Shown here piece after piece: positions 39,605 through 46,688 of a DNA stretch of 46,688 nucleotides (positions are counted from its first letter, which is position 1; each line of letters opens with the position of its first letter). A program made the translations under genes and the position numbers. The DNA comes from Streptomyces acidicola. GTDB taxonomy: Bacteria > Actinomycetota > Actinomycetes > Streptomycetales > Streptomycetaceae. Under the pieces are notes generated by a model that made no database searches, was not told where the DNA came from, and saw only the letters and a program-made list of their open reading frames with translations. The DNA is taken from positions 1-46,688 of the forward strand of contig NZ_VMNX01000048.1 in the NCBI RefSeq assembly GCF_009377235.1. The letters run 5' to 3'.

Positions 39605-41329
39605 TCACTCGGCGCACGTTTCCTTGTCCGCCGTGTTCTTCTCGACGTCCAGATCGGCCGCCGACGCGCTCCCCGACTTCCCGGCGCCCTTGAAGTCCTT
39701 GCCGAGGGTGAGGATCATCGCGGGCAGCCCCTGCGCGTTGCTCTCGCTGGCGCCGTCACCGGGCTTCAGCGCGGACGCGGACAGGCCCAGTATGTCGGCC
39801 AGCTTGCGCGCCTGGTCGGCCTGGTCGGGATCGTACGCGAGGGTCGTCTTTGCCTGGTTCTTGTCGGCGTTGCCGAGCTGACTGGACTTGGTGACGCCCT
39901 CGTCGTTCTGCAGGTAGGTGAGAGTCTCCTGTGCGCTGCCGGCGACGGCGCCTCCGTTGTAGATGTCCACCCGGACCTCGGAGGCCTCCGCCCGCGGACC
40001 CTTGAGCTTCGCGTCCTCCTTGGCCTTCTGCTGCTTCTTCACCTCGGTGAGCGACACATCGTCCCTGACCGTGTCGAACAGCGCCTGGGCCTTGTCCGGG
40101 GCGGGCAGCACGGTCGCACCGTCGGTGTTGTCGATGACGGGGACGGTCGTGAACGTGAGGTTCTTGGTGTTGACCTTGCCGATCTCCTGGCCGAGCGCGG
40201 CGAGCTTGCGCAGGTCCGCGATCTTCGAGTCGACAGTGAGCGCCTCGGTGCCCGCCTCGGCCAGCTTCAGCATCTTCGACGGGTCGGTCAGCGTGTCGTT
40301 GGACTTCAGCTTGCGCATCAGTGAGCTGAGGAACTGCTGCTGGAGCTGGATCCGGCTGAGGTCGCTGCCGAAGCCGACGGTGTACCGGGTGCGCACGAAC
40401 GCCAGTGCCTGCTCGCCCTGGATGACGCTGTTGCCCTCGGGCAGCTTCAGGTGGGACTTCGGGTCGTCGATGGGCTTCTTCAGACAGACCTCGACACCGC
40501 CGACCGCCGTGGACAGCGTCTTCACCGCGTTGAAGTCGGCCACCATGAAGTGGTCGGGGGTGATCCCGGTGAGTTCCTTGACGGTCCGCATCGTGCAGCT
40601 CGGGGTGCGCCCGGACTGGCCGAGGCTCACGTTGAAGCGGGTACCGGGCGTGCCCGCGATGTCCTTGGTGCTGCCGTCCTCCTGCGTGGTCGGGCAGTCC
40701 GGGATGTCCACGACCATGTCCCTCGGGATGCTCATCGCGGTCGCGTTCGTACGGTCCTTGGAGACGTGCAGCAGGATCGTGGTGTCCGCGTGGCCGGCGC
40801 TGCCGGTGTCGCCGTATCCCTCGTTGCCCTTGCCGCTGCGTTTGTCGGTGCCGATGATCAGGATGTTGATCGCGCGGTCCGTGCTGAAGCCGCCGGTGCT
40901 CGCGCCGTCGTCGGAGAGAGCCGTGATGTTGCCGTTGAGGTGCTGGTAGTAGAGATAGCCCGCCGCGCTCCCTCCGACGAGGAGGAAGGCCAGCACGCCA
41001 CCCGTCCAGACGAGGGCCTTCTTGCCCTTGCCCTTGGGCTTCGTCCGGCGGCGTCCCGGCGGCGGCTCGGGCGGCGCGCCACGCCGACGGCGCTGTCCCG
41101 GCACCACCTCCGGCATTTCCCGGGTGCCCGGTCCCGCCGACACGGGTCCCGTACGGGTTCCGTCGGACCGCTTCCCCGTGGCGCCCGCACCGTTTCTCCG
41201 GGGCCTCGGCACCGTTGACTGCGGTGCGGAAGGGGTCAGTCGCAATTCGTATTCACCGGTGTTCGGGTTGAGCACCCACTGGTCTGCGGGGTCGATGCCA
41301 TCCGCCCGCCCACGGCCTTGCGCGTCCAC
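39605..41329 (-). CDS. LytR-CpsA-Psr glycopolymer transferase with LytR_C domain (LCP 4)
   Basis: 574 aa. GTG ending at 41329 (VDAQGRGRADGIDPADQW) is chosen because GGAGGA lies upstream and the N-terminus matches a conserved Streptomyces start; a TTG further up would add 23 residues. The cytoplasmic head is Arg/Lys/Pro-rich, then a TM helix (ALVWTGGVLAFLLVGGSAAGYLYY). The LCP core carries ILIIGTDKRSG, AMSIPRDMVVDI, DHFMVADFNAVK and LAFVRTRYTVGFGSDLSRIQLQQ. A LytR_C domain with VRVDIYNGGAVAGSAQ and DPDQADQARKLADILG follows. It is closely related to LCP 3 in organisation. Confidence 0.94.
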   Translation of the reverse strand: MDAQGRGRADGIDPADQWVLNPNTGEYELRLTPSAPQSTVPRPRRNGAGATGKRSDGTRTGPVSAGPGTREMPEVVPGQRRRRGAPPEPPPGRRRTKPKGKGKKALVWTGGVLAFLLVGGSAAGYLYYQHLNGNITALSDDGASTGGFSTDRAINILIIGTDKRSGKGNEGYGDTGSAGHADTTILLHVSKDRTNATAMSIPRDMVVDIPDCPTTQEDGSTKDIAGTPGTRFNVSLGQSGRTPSCTMRTVKELTGITPDHFMVADFNAVKTLSTAVGGVEVCLKKPIDDPKSHLKLPEGNSVIQGEQALAFVRTRYTVGFGSDLSRIQLQQQFLSSLMRKLKSNDTLTDPSKMLKLAEAGTEALTVDSKIADLRKLAALGQEIGKVNTKNLTFTTVPVIDNTDGATVLPAPDKAQALFDTVRDDVSLTEVKKQQKAKEDAKLKGPRAEASEVRVDIYNGGAVAGSAQETLTYLQNDEGVTKSSQLGNADKNQAKTTLAYDPDQADQARKLADILGLSASALKPGDGASESNAQGLPAMILTLGKDFKGAGKSGSASAADLDVEKNTADKETCAE

Positions 41330-41551
41330 GGTTGTCCGATTCCTCCGTTGGGGCCACGCGGCGCCTTCCCCCTCAAAAGGCGCTCGGGTCTCGTGCAAGT
41401 GGTGCGCGGCCGAAGAAGGCCCGGCACACCGGATCGCTCACACTATCCGCCCGATTAGGCGTCAAGCGACGGCGGTGACAAATTCAACGTCCATACAACT
41501 GGGCAATCCGCCCATTTCTTAGTGCATTTGTTCCCTGCGTTGACACGCGTT
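41330..41551. promoter_or_regulatory. AT-richer spacer between LCP 5 and LCP 4 genes
   Basis: No gene seen. The stretch 41455-41545 is clearly AT-richer than its surroundings and contains TTGACG on the minus strand close to 41459; it probably holds the LCP 4 promoter. No terminator hairpin was recognised. Confidence 0.4.
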
Positions 41552-42802
41552 TTACCTACAGGTGCCCTCGGCGGCCGTGCTGCCGCGGAAAGTAGGAGCT
41601 GGATCGGACTCACGGGAGCCCTCCTCGCGCGTGTCCCCAGGGGACTCGCTGTAGTCATGCGGGTGCGCGTTCGGCTCCTTGTACGGATTCTCCCCGCCCA
41701 TGTGTTCACTCCGGTCCCCGGCTTCCGGCGCCGCATTGCGGCTTTTTGGACCGGAATACTCCGTATTCTCTGTGACCACCGTCACTGGGGCGTCCGCGCG
41801 CAACTGCGCAAAGAGTTTCTCCGCCGCGGGCTCCACGAGTTGGTCGCGATTGGTGTCGAAGGGGTACGACCGGCGGGGTGCGGTCAGGAATTGCACGTTT
41901 CCCGTAGGGATCATGCGCATGCCCCGCACGAGGTCGTACAAACCGCGCAAACTGGCCAGCTCCGGGTCCGTGGTGAGTGCCGAAGTGGCCGCGTCCAGTA
42001 CGGGGTAGAGCCTCGCCGGGCTCAGCAGGACGCCATTGCTCTTCACCTTGCTCACCAGTGCGCCGAGGAACTGCTGCTGGCGGTCCATCCGCTCGGTGTC
42101 ACTGCCGTCGCCCAGGGATTTGCGGGCGCGCACGTAACCGAGCGCCTGTTCGCCGCCGAGCCGCACCTTGCCGGCGGGCAGCCGTAGTTTGGCCGCCTCG
42201 TCGTTGATGGGCTCCCTCATGCAGACCTCGACCCCGTCGAGGGCGTCGACCATCTCTTTGAAACCGCGGAAGTCGACCACGATGTGGTGGTCGACACGGA
42301 TGTCCGTCAGCTTCTCGACCGTACGGATCGTGCAGGCCGGTCCGCCCGTCTGGTAGGCGTGGTTGAACACCGTGAACACGGGCTTCGTGCGCGTCCCGTC
42401 CCGCCTCAGGCAACTGGGCACGTTCACCATCAGGTCGCGGGGCAGGGACACCGCGGTGGCGCTGCGCCGGTCGGCCGCGAGGTGCAGCAGGATCGTGGTG
42501 TCGGAGTGCTCGCTGCCGGAGTTCCGCCCGTATGTGAGGTTGCCCGCTCCCGAGCGTGTGTCCGAACCGATCAGTAGGATGTTCTGCGCGTCACGCACCA
42601 GCGCGGTGGGGCGCTCCTTCTCGTACCGGGAGAGTTCGGCCGCCGTCCTGGTGTCCGGCGTGATGTTCCCGTCCAGCTTCTCGTATGCCGCCCACCCGAC
42701 CCCGGCGGTCCCGGCCGCGAGCACGGCCAGCCCGACCGCACTCCACTTCAGCCACTTCCGCGGCCGGCGTATGCCGCTCGGGGCGCCCTCGGTACCTCTC
42801 AC
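41552..42802 (-). CDS. LytR-CpsA-Psr glycopolymer transferase (LCP 5)
   Basis: 416 aa from GTG ending at 42802; GAGGGGG lies about 10 nt upstream and an in-frame stop shortly before leaves no other start. A short head and TM helix (WSAVGLAVLAAGTAGVGWAAYEKL) precede the LCP core: NILLIGSDTRSGAG, AVSLPRDLMVNV, DHHIVVDFRGFKEM and LGYVRARKSLGDGSDTERMDRQQQ. There is no LytR_C domain; instead the C-terminus is a hydrophilic, disordered Pro/Ser/Asp/His-rich tail. The Ala-for-Thr substitution in VRARK (usually VRTRY) is a family variant. LCP 3, 4 and 5 are all on the minus strand. Confidence 0.93.
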   Translation of the reverse strand: MRGTEGAPSGIRRPRKWLKWSAVGLAVLAAGTAGVGWAAYEKLDGNITPDTRTAAELSRYEKERPTALVRDAQNILLIGSDTRSGAGNLTYGRNSGSEHSDTTILLHLAADRRSATAVSLPRDLMVNVPSCLRRDGTRTKPVFTVFNHAYQTGGPACTIRTVEKLTDIRVDHHIVVDFRGFKEMVDALDGVEVCMREPINDEAAKLRLPAGKVRLGGEQALGYVRARKSLGDGSDTERMDRQQQFLGALVSKVKSNGVLLSPARLYPVLDAATSALTTDPELASLRGLYDLVRGMRMIPTGNVQFLTAPRRSYPFDTNRDQLVEPAAEKLFAQLRADAPVTVVTENTEYSGPKSRNAAPEAGDRSEHMGGENPYKEPNAHPHDYSESPGDTREEGSRESDPAPTFRGSTAAEGTCR

Positions 42803-43011
42803 CTCCGGGTCACCCCCTCGTGTCGTACGAGCGACGTGCTCTCACGACGATGCCCCAGGGAGGGCGGGGATGGCGGCCGGGAGTGGGCCGAATGGGCGAG
42901 GAGCCGAGAACTTGGGGGAGTGGCAAGCCGCCTCGTCCCCGCAGCGACGAGACCACCCGCGGCCCCCCGTGTCCCGCTCAGGCCAAGCGGCAGCGAGCCG
43001 GCAGTGAGCCG

Positions 43012-43767
43012 TCAGCGCGCCGTCGCCGTCACCCGCTCGTTCTCGACCCGCTTGGCCAGCGCGTCCTCCCCGAGCCGATCGAGGTGACGGCACAGCACCA
43101 CGGACCCGCCCGTCGCGAGCGGCGCGTACAACCCGGCGTCCAGCCCCTCCCAGGTGTCGTACGGCAATCCCGACAGCAACCGCGACCCGGGCCCGGTCAG
43201 GCCCAGCGCGGGCGCCTCCGCCCGGGCCCGCTCGACGACCTCCGCACCGCTGAACTCCCGCCCGGCCACGATGAGTGCGGGCTCTTCGGGGTCGACGGGC
43301 ACGTACGGCGCGAAGCGGTCACCCTGGCCCGGGACCTCGACGGCGTAGTCGCTGAACCCCTCCGGCGGCTGCGGGAAACGCCCCCCGAGCGGCCGCAGCG
43401 CCAGCGCCACGCGCTCACCGGAGCAGGCGCGGGCCGCGTCCAGCGTGTCGGGCCCGCTGACCACGATGTCGGCCGCCGCCGGCGTACCGGCCACGTCCGC
43501 GACCACACCCACCGACGAGCACGCCAGCAGCCACACGGCGGTCTGCCAGTGCGCGGGCAGCAGGAGCGCGACCCGGTCGCCGGGCTCGGCGGAGAGCCCG
43601 TCCTGGAGCAGGTTCGCGGTCTTGGCCACCCAGTTGGCGAAGGTGGCCACGGACAGTTCGACACGTTCGCCCGTGGCGTCGTCGTAGAAAGTCACCAGAG
43701 GGCGCGCGGGATCCGTGGCGAGCGCGGATCGCAGCAGGTCGGCAGGGGTGCGGTCGGTGGCGTTCAC
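43012..43767 (-). CDS. TIGR03089 family (truncated AMP-binding-like) protein
   Basis: 251 aa from GTG ending at 43767 (VNATDRTPADLL). It resembles the N-terminal part of acyl-adenylating enzymes: FYDDATGERVELSVATFANWVAKTANLLQ, GDRVALLLPAHWQTAVWLLACSSVGVVADV. It lacks the P-loop-like TSGTTG and the C-terminal domain needed for adenylation. This stand-alone form is conserved in actinobacteria as TIGR03089 and has no known activity. No clear ribosome site is visible, so initiation could be leaderless. It is divergent from the amidase gene. Confidence 0.9.
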   Translation of the reverse strand: MNATDRTPADLLRSALATDPARPLVTFYDDATGERVELSVATFANWVAKTANLLQDGLSAEPGDRVALLLPAHWQTAVWLLACSSVGVVADVAGTPAAADIVVSGPDTLDAARACSGERVALALRPLGGRFPQPPEGFSDYAVEVPGQGDRFAPYVPVDPEEPALIVAGREFSGAEVVERARAEAPALGLTGPGSRLLSGLPYDTWEGLDAGLYAPLATGGSVVLCRHLDRLGEDALAKRVENERVTATAR

Positions 43768-43867
43768 GCGGCAAGCGTACGCGGGGCGCGAGTCGGGTCC
43801 GGCCGCCCGGTCGATCGGCCGGACCACCGGTTCGGGGGAACTCGGCCGACGATCCGTTAAGTCCTGG

Positions 43868-43883
43868 ATATGCATATAAGTAT
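43868..43883. promoter_or_regulatory. AT-rich palindrome at the amidase start region
   Basis: ATATGCATAT (43868-43877) is a perfect 10-bp palindrome followed by AAGTAT, forming a TATAAG-like -10 element in otherwise GC-rich DNA. It lies 28 bp upstream of the favoured amidase start at 43906 and overlaps an upstream in-frame ATG, which argues for the later start. Confidence 0.4.
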
Positions 43884-43905
43884 GACTGTGCCCAAGATCA
43901 GGCGT

Positions 43906-45270
43906 ATGCGTAGATTCCTGGCATCCTCGATCGGCGTCACATGCGCCGCGGCCCTGTCCCTTCCCCTGGTCCTGCCCGCGCCTCCGGCCTCGGCCGCGTC
44001 GGTCACCCCACGGTCCGGCGAGTCCCCGTCCGGTGAGCCTCTGTCCGCCGAGCCCGTGTCCGGCAGCACTCAGTCGATCCCGCTCGTCCCCTTCGGCGGT
44101 GACCGCGCGGGCGGTCCGGACGCGCCGGAACAGGGCGTCACGCGCCGGGGCGTGCGCTCGTTCTCGCTGGTCGGCGTCGTCTGGGACGACCCGGAAACCG
44201 AGCTCCGCGGCCGCGTCCAGGTCCGTACCCGGGCGACCGGCACGGCCCGCTGGTCGGGCTGGCAGGACATCGAGACGCACAACCAGGAGCACGCGGCGGA
44301 CCCGGAATCCGCCGAGCGCGCCTCCGGACGCGTACGCGGTTCGACGGCGCCGCTCTGGGTCGGCGCCTCGGACGGGGTCGAACTGCGGGTCCGCGCGGAG
44401 ATCGAGCACCGGACGGGAGTCCCTGGAGTCCAGACGCTGCCTTCGGGGCTGCGCCTCGAACTCGTCGACCCGGGCCTCGGCACCGAGCCCCCACCGGTCG
44501 GCGGTGGCTCCGCTGACACCTCGCGCCTCGGCCCGCTGACCGCCGAGGCGGCCGCCGCCTCCGCCGTGAACGCGGAACTCGCGCCGCTGGGCGCCCTGGA
44601 GATCCCCGCGCTGTCCGCACGGGACGCCGACCAGCAGAACGCTGCGGACCCCGGCGCGGCTGCGCGCGTCGCCCCCCGTCCGGCCATGGTCACACGCCGC
44701 GGGTGGGGTGCCGACGAGCAACTGCGGGAGCGCCAGTTCCTCTACACGAAACGGGTCAAGGTGGCCTTCGTGCACCACACCGCGTCGGGCAACAACTACA
44801 GCTGCTCGCAGGCCGCTTCGGTCATCCGCAGTATCTACCGCTACCACGTGCTGAGCACCGGCTGGCGCGACATCGGCTACAACTTCCTCATCGACAAGTG
44901 CGGAACCATCTACGAAGGCCGCGCTGGCGGCGTCGCCAAGGCCGTCATGGGCGCCCACACCCGCGGGTTCAACGCGAACAGCATGGGCGTCGCCGTCATC
45001 GGCAGCTTCGGCACCACGAAGCCGCCCGGCGCCGCGGTCACGGGCATCGCGAAGCTCACCGCCTGGAAACTCGGGCTCTACGGGGCAGTCGCGAACGGCA
45101 AGACATATCTGACGTCGGGTGGTGGCAATCTCTACGCAAAAGGTAAGAAGGTACGACTGAACGTGATCTCCGGTCACCGGGACGGCTTCGCCACCGAGTG
45201 CCCCGGCCGCGCCCTCTACAGCAGGCTCGGCACGGTCCGCTCGCAGGCGGCGCGGTACCAGGGCCGGTAG
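43906..45270 (+). CDS. secreted PGRP-type N-acetylmuramoyl-L-alanine amidase
   Basis: 454 aa from ATG 43906 (MRRFLASSIGVTCAAAL), chosen because it gives a clean signal peptide ending PASAAS; in-frame ATGs at 43870 and 43882 are alternatives. An N-terminal accessory region (about 40-240) contains WDDPETELRGRVQVRTRATG. The amidase_2/PGRP domain covers roughly 260-435, with zinc ligands at H290/H291 (FVHHTASGNN), H424 (ISGHRDG) and C432 (TECPG). It should cleave the lactyl-amide bond between MurNAc and L-Ala in peptidoglycan, in growth or development. Confidence 0.94.
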   Translation: MRRFLASSIGVTCAAALSLPLVLPAPPASAASVTPRSGESPSGEPLSAEPVSGSTQSIPLVPFGGDRAGGPDAPEQGVTRRGVRSFSLVGVVWDDPETELRGRVQVRTRATGTARWSGWQDIETHNQEHAADPESAERASGRVRGSTAPLWVGASDGVELRVRAEIEHRTGVPGVQTLPSGLRLELVDPGLGTEPPPVGGGSADTSRLGPLTAEAAAASAVNAELAPLGALEIPALSARDADQQNAADPGAAARVAPRPAMVTRRGWGADEQLRERQFLYTKRVKVAFVHHTASGNNYSCSQAASVIRSIYRYHVLSTGWRDIGYNFLIDKCGTIYEGRAGGVAKAVMGAHTRGFNANSMGVAVIGSFGTTKPPGAAVTGIAKLTAWKLGLYGAVANGKTYLTSGGGNLYAKGKKVRLNVISGHRDGFATECPGRALYSRLGTVRSQAARYQGR

Positions 45271-45472
45271 CTGGGCGCTCCAGATCGCACACGACCAACC
45301 CCGCACTACACCTGCAACTACAACTCCACACAGAGCCGTCTCCCTACACAGCCGTCGACGGACCCCGCACCGCCATCGAAGGCGTATCGAACGCAGGCGT
45401 ATCGAACGGTCTGCACACACTGGCCGGCCGACACTCAGTTCGGCCGGTCCCGGCAGGAAGCAGAGACGACAG
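45271..45472. other. spacer between amidase and nucleotidyltransferase genes
   Basis: No gene or strong hairpin seen in 202 bp; GTATCGAACG-type short repeats at 45382-45408 are present. Confidence 0.35.
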
Positions 45473-46555
45473 GTGACAGAAGCGATTCTCCTGGTCGGTG
45501 GCAGAGGCACCCGACTGCGTCCGCTCACGGTGCACACCCCGAAGCCGATGGTTCCGGCGGCGGGCGTCCCCTTCCTCGCGCACCAGTTGGCACGGGCGAG
45601 GGCAGCGGGCGTCGACCACATCGTCCTGGCGACCTCGTACCTGGCCGAGGTCTTCGAGCCGTACTTCGGCGACGGTTCGGCGCTCGGCCTCCACCTGGAG
45701 TACGTCACCGAGGAGGAACCCCTCGGCACCGGCGGCGCCATCCGCAACGTGGCCTCGCGTCTGCACTCGGGGCCCGACGACCCGGTCCTGGTCTTCAACG
45801 GCGACATCCTCACGGGCCTCGACATCAGGGCCCTGGTGGCGACCCACCGGTCGACCGGCGCGGACGTCTCCCTGCACCTGACACAGGTCACGGACCCGCG
45901 CGCCTACGGCCTGGTCCCCACGGACGCGACAGGCCGAGTGACAGCCTTCCTGGAGAAGCCGCAGACCCCCGAGGAAATCGTCACGGACCAGATCAACGCG
46001 GGGGCGTACGTCTTCCGCCGCTCGGTCATCGACACGATCCCCACGGGCCGCCCGGTCTCGGTAGAACGCGAGACGTTCCCGAACCTGCTGGCGGCGGGAG
46101 CCCACCTCCAGGGCATGGTCGACTCGACCTACTGGCTGGACCTCGGCACCCCGGCGGCCTTCGTCCGCGGCTCCGCCGACCTGGTCCTCGGCCGGGCCCC
46201 GTCCCCCGCGATCCCCGGCCGCTGCGGCGACCGTCTGATCCTGCCCACCGCCCGGGTCGCCGGAGACGCCAAGCTGACCGGCGGCACGGTGGTCGGCGAG
46301 GGCGCCTTCGTCGGCGAGGGGGCGCGCGTCTCGGGCAGTACGGTCCTCGCGGGCGCCGTCGTGGAACCCGGCGCCGTCATCACCGACTCCCTGATCGGCG
46401 TCAGGGCCCGCATCGGCGAGCGCTCGATCCTCACCGGCGCGGTCATCGGCGACGGCGCGGTCATCGGAGCGGACAACGAACTCCGGGACGGCGTACGCGT
46501 GTGGTGCGACGCGAGAATCCCGACAGCGGCGGTGCGCTTCTCGTCGGACGAGTAG
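45473..46555 (+). CDS. mannose-1-phosphate guanylyltransferase / NDP-sugar pyrophosphorylase
   Basis: 360 aa from GTG 45473. The N-terminal nucleotidyltransferase motif GGRGTRLRPLT (9-19) is followed by the conserved Lys segment TPKPMVPAAG, VFNGDILTG and EKPQTPEEI. The C-terminal part (about 255-350) is a left-handed beta-helix of hexapeptide repeats (GEGAFVGEGARVSGSTVLAGA). This is the ManC/GDP-mannose-pyrophosphorylase-like type, activating a hexose-1-phosphate with NTP. GDP-mannose would feed glycoprotein or glycan synthesis; substrate preference is not readable from sequence, so no gene symbol is given. Confidence 0.9.
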   Translation: MTEAILLVGGRGTRLRPLTVHTPKPMVPAAGVPFLAHQLARARAAGVDHIVLATSYLAEVFEPYFGDGSALGLHLEYVTEEEPLGTGGAIRNVASRLHSGPDDPVLVFNGDILTGLDIRALVATHRSTGADVSLHLTQVTDPRAYGLVPTDATGRVTAFLEKPQTPEEIVTDQINAGAYVFRRSVIDTIPTGRPVSVERETFPNLLAAGAHLQGMVDSTYWLDLGTPAAFVRGSADLVLGRAPSPAIPGRCGDRLILPTARVAGDAKLTGGTVVGEGAFVGEGARVSGSTVLAGAVVEPGAVITDSLIGVRARIGERSILTGAVIGDGAVIGADNELRDGVRVWCDARIPTAAVRFSSDE

Positions 46556-46560
46556 CCGGC

Positions 46561-46590
46561 CAGCCCGTCCGGCGCTTGAGGACGAGGCCG
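46561..46590. repeat. Streptomyces intergenic repeat (CAGCCCGTCCGGCGCTTGAG type)
   Basis: CAGCCCGTCCGGCGCTTGAG followed by GACGAGGCCG is a widely dispersed Streptomyces intergenic element known to me from many genomes, located just after the nucleotidyltransferase stop. Confidence 0.75.
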
Positions 46591-46661
46591 TCAAGGCCGA
46601 TGAACACCACCCACCCACCCGCACCAACTCACTCGCCCCGGGCCCCGCCCACAGCGGGGGT

Positions 46662-46680
46662 CTGGGGGCGCAGCCCCCAG
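46662..46680. terminator. hairpin terminator at the right edge
   Basis: CTGGGGGC and GCCCCCAG around GCA, perfect 8-bp arms, another recurring Streptomyces intergenic hairpin. Confidence 0.65.
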
Positions 46681-46688
46681 TGATGGGA

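Noticed and set aside
43012..45891. A 959-codon minus-strand frame
   Set aside because: Only the 251 codons up to 43767 match a protein family; the rest is antisense to the amidase and nucleotidyltransferase.

Overview
The window is high-GC actinobacterial DNA, almost certainly a Streptomyces chromosome. Codon third positions are nearly all G or C, GTG starts and 4-bp GTGA/ATGA overlaps are common, and it carries Streptomyces hallmarks: LAXTG surface proteins, WhiJ-type XRE/DUF397 sets, DUF6879, several LytR-CpsA-Psr (LCP) proteins and typical Streptomyces intergenic repeats. No rRNA, tRNA, CRISPR array, transposase or integrase gene was found.

Layout. 1-2764: a translationally coupled run of surface or secreted proteins ending in a sortase-type LADTG protein. 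2899-4395: POT-family peptide transporter. 4841-7056: OmpR-type response regulator and sensor kinase. 7092-10441 (minus strand): a ribbon-helix-helix regulator, a DUF4097 protein and a DrrA/DrrB-like ABC exporter, with a 10-bp-phased iteron array upstream. 10684-14780: GtrA membrane protein, purK-purE-dipeptidase operon, VOC protein and a VOC remnant. 15244-16587: UDP-glucose/GDP-mannose dehydrogenase. 16810-17774: an acyl-CoA dehydrogenase broken by an internal deletion.

17775-24040 looks like an accessory island. It has two XRE-DUF5753 regulators, two DUF397 proteins, a DUF6879 protein, an RsbW-like ATPase, several tiny Cys-rich proteins and an NmrA-like reductase. At its right edge are two degenerate fragments: one matches the 3' part of the BKACE gene located at 31165-31881, the other matches the 3' end of the acyl-CoA dehydrogenase at its left edge.

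24154-31881 is a probable nutrient-scavenging cluster: two convergent Lrp/AsnC regulators, a polyamine-type ABC importer preceded by a 13-codon polyproline leader ORF, a nitrilase-superfamily amidase, an RraA-fold protein and a BKACE enzyme. The likely logic is import, amide or N-carbamoyl hydrolysis, aldolase/decarboxylase chemistry and beta-keto acid cleavage to CoA esters; the substrate is unknown.

31991-46555 is a cell-envelope locus: GT2 glycosyltransferase, four LCP glycopolymer transferases, a small membrane protein, a copper-storage four-helix protein, a TIGR03089 protein, an exported PGRP-type amidase and a mannose-1-phosphate guanylyltransferase-like nucleotidyltransferase.
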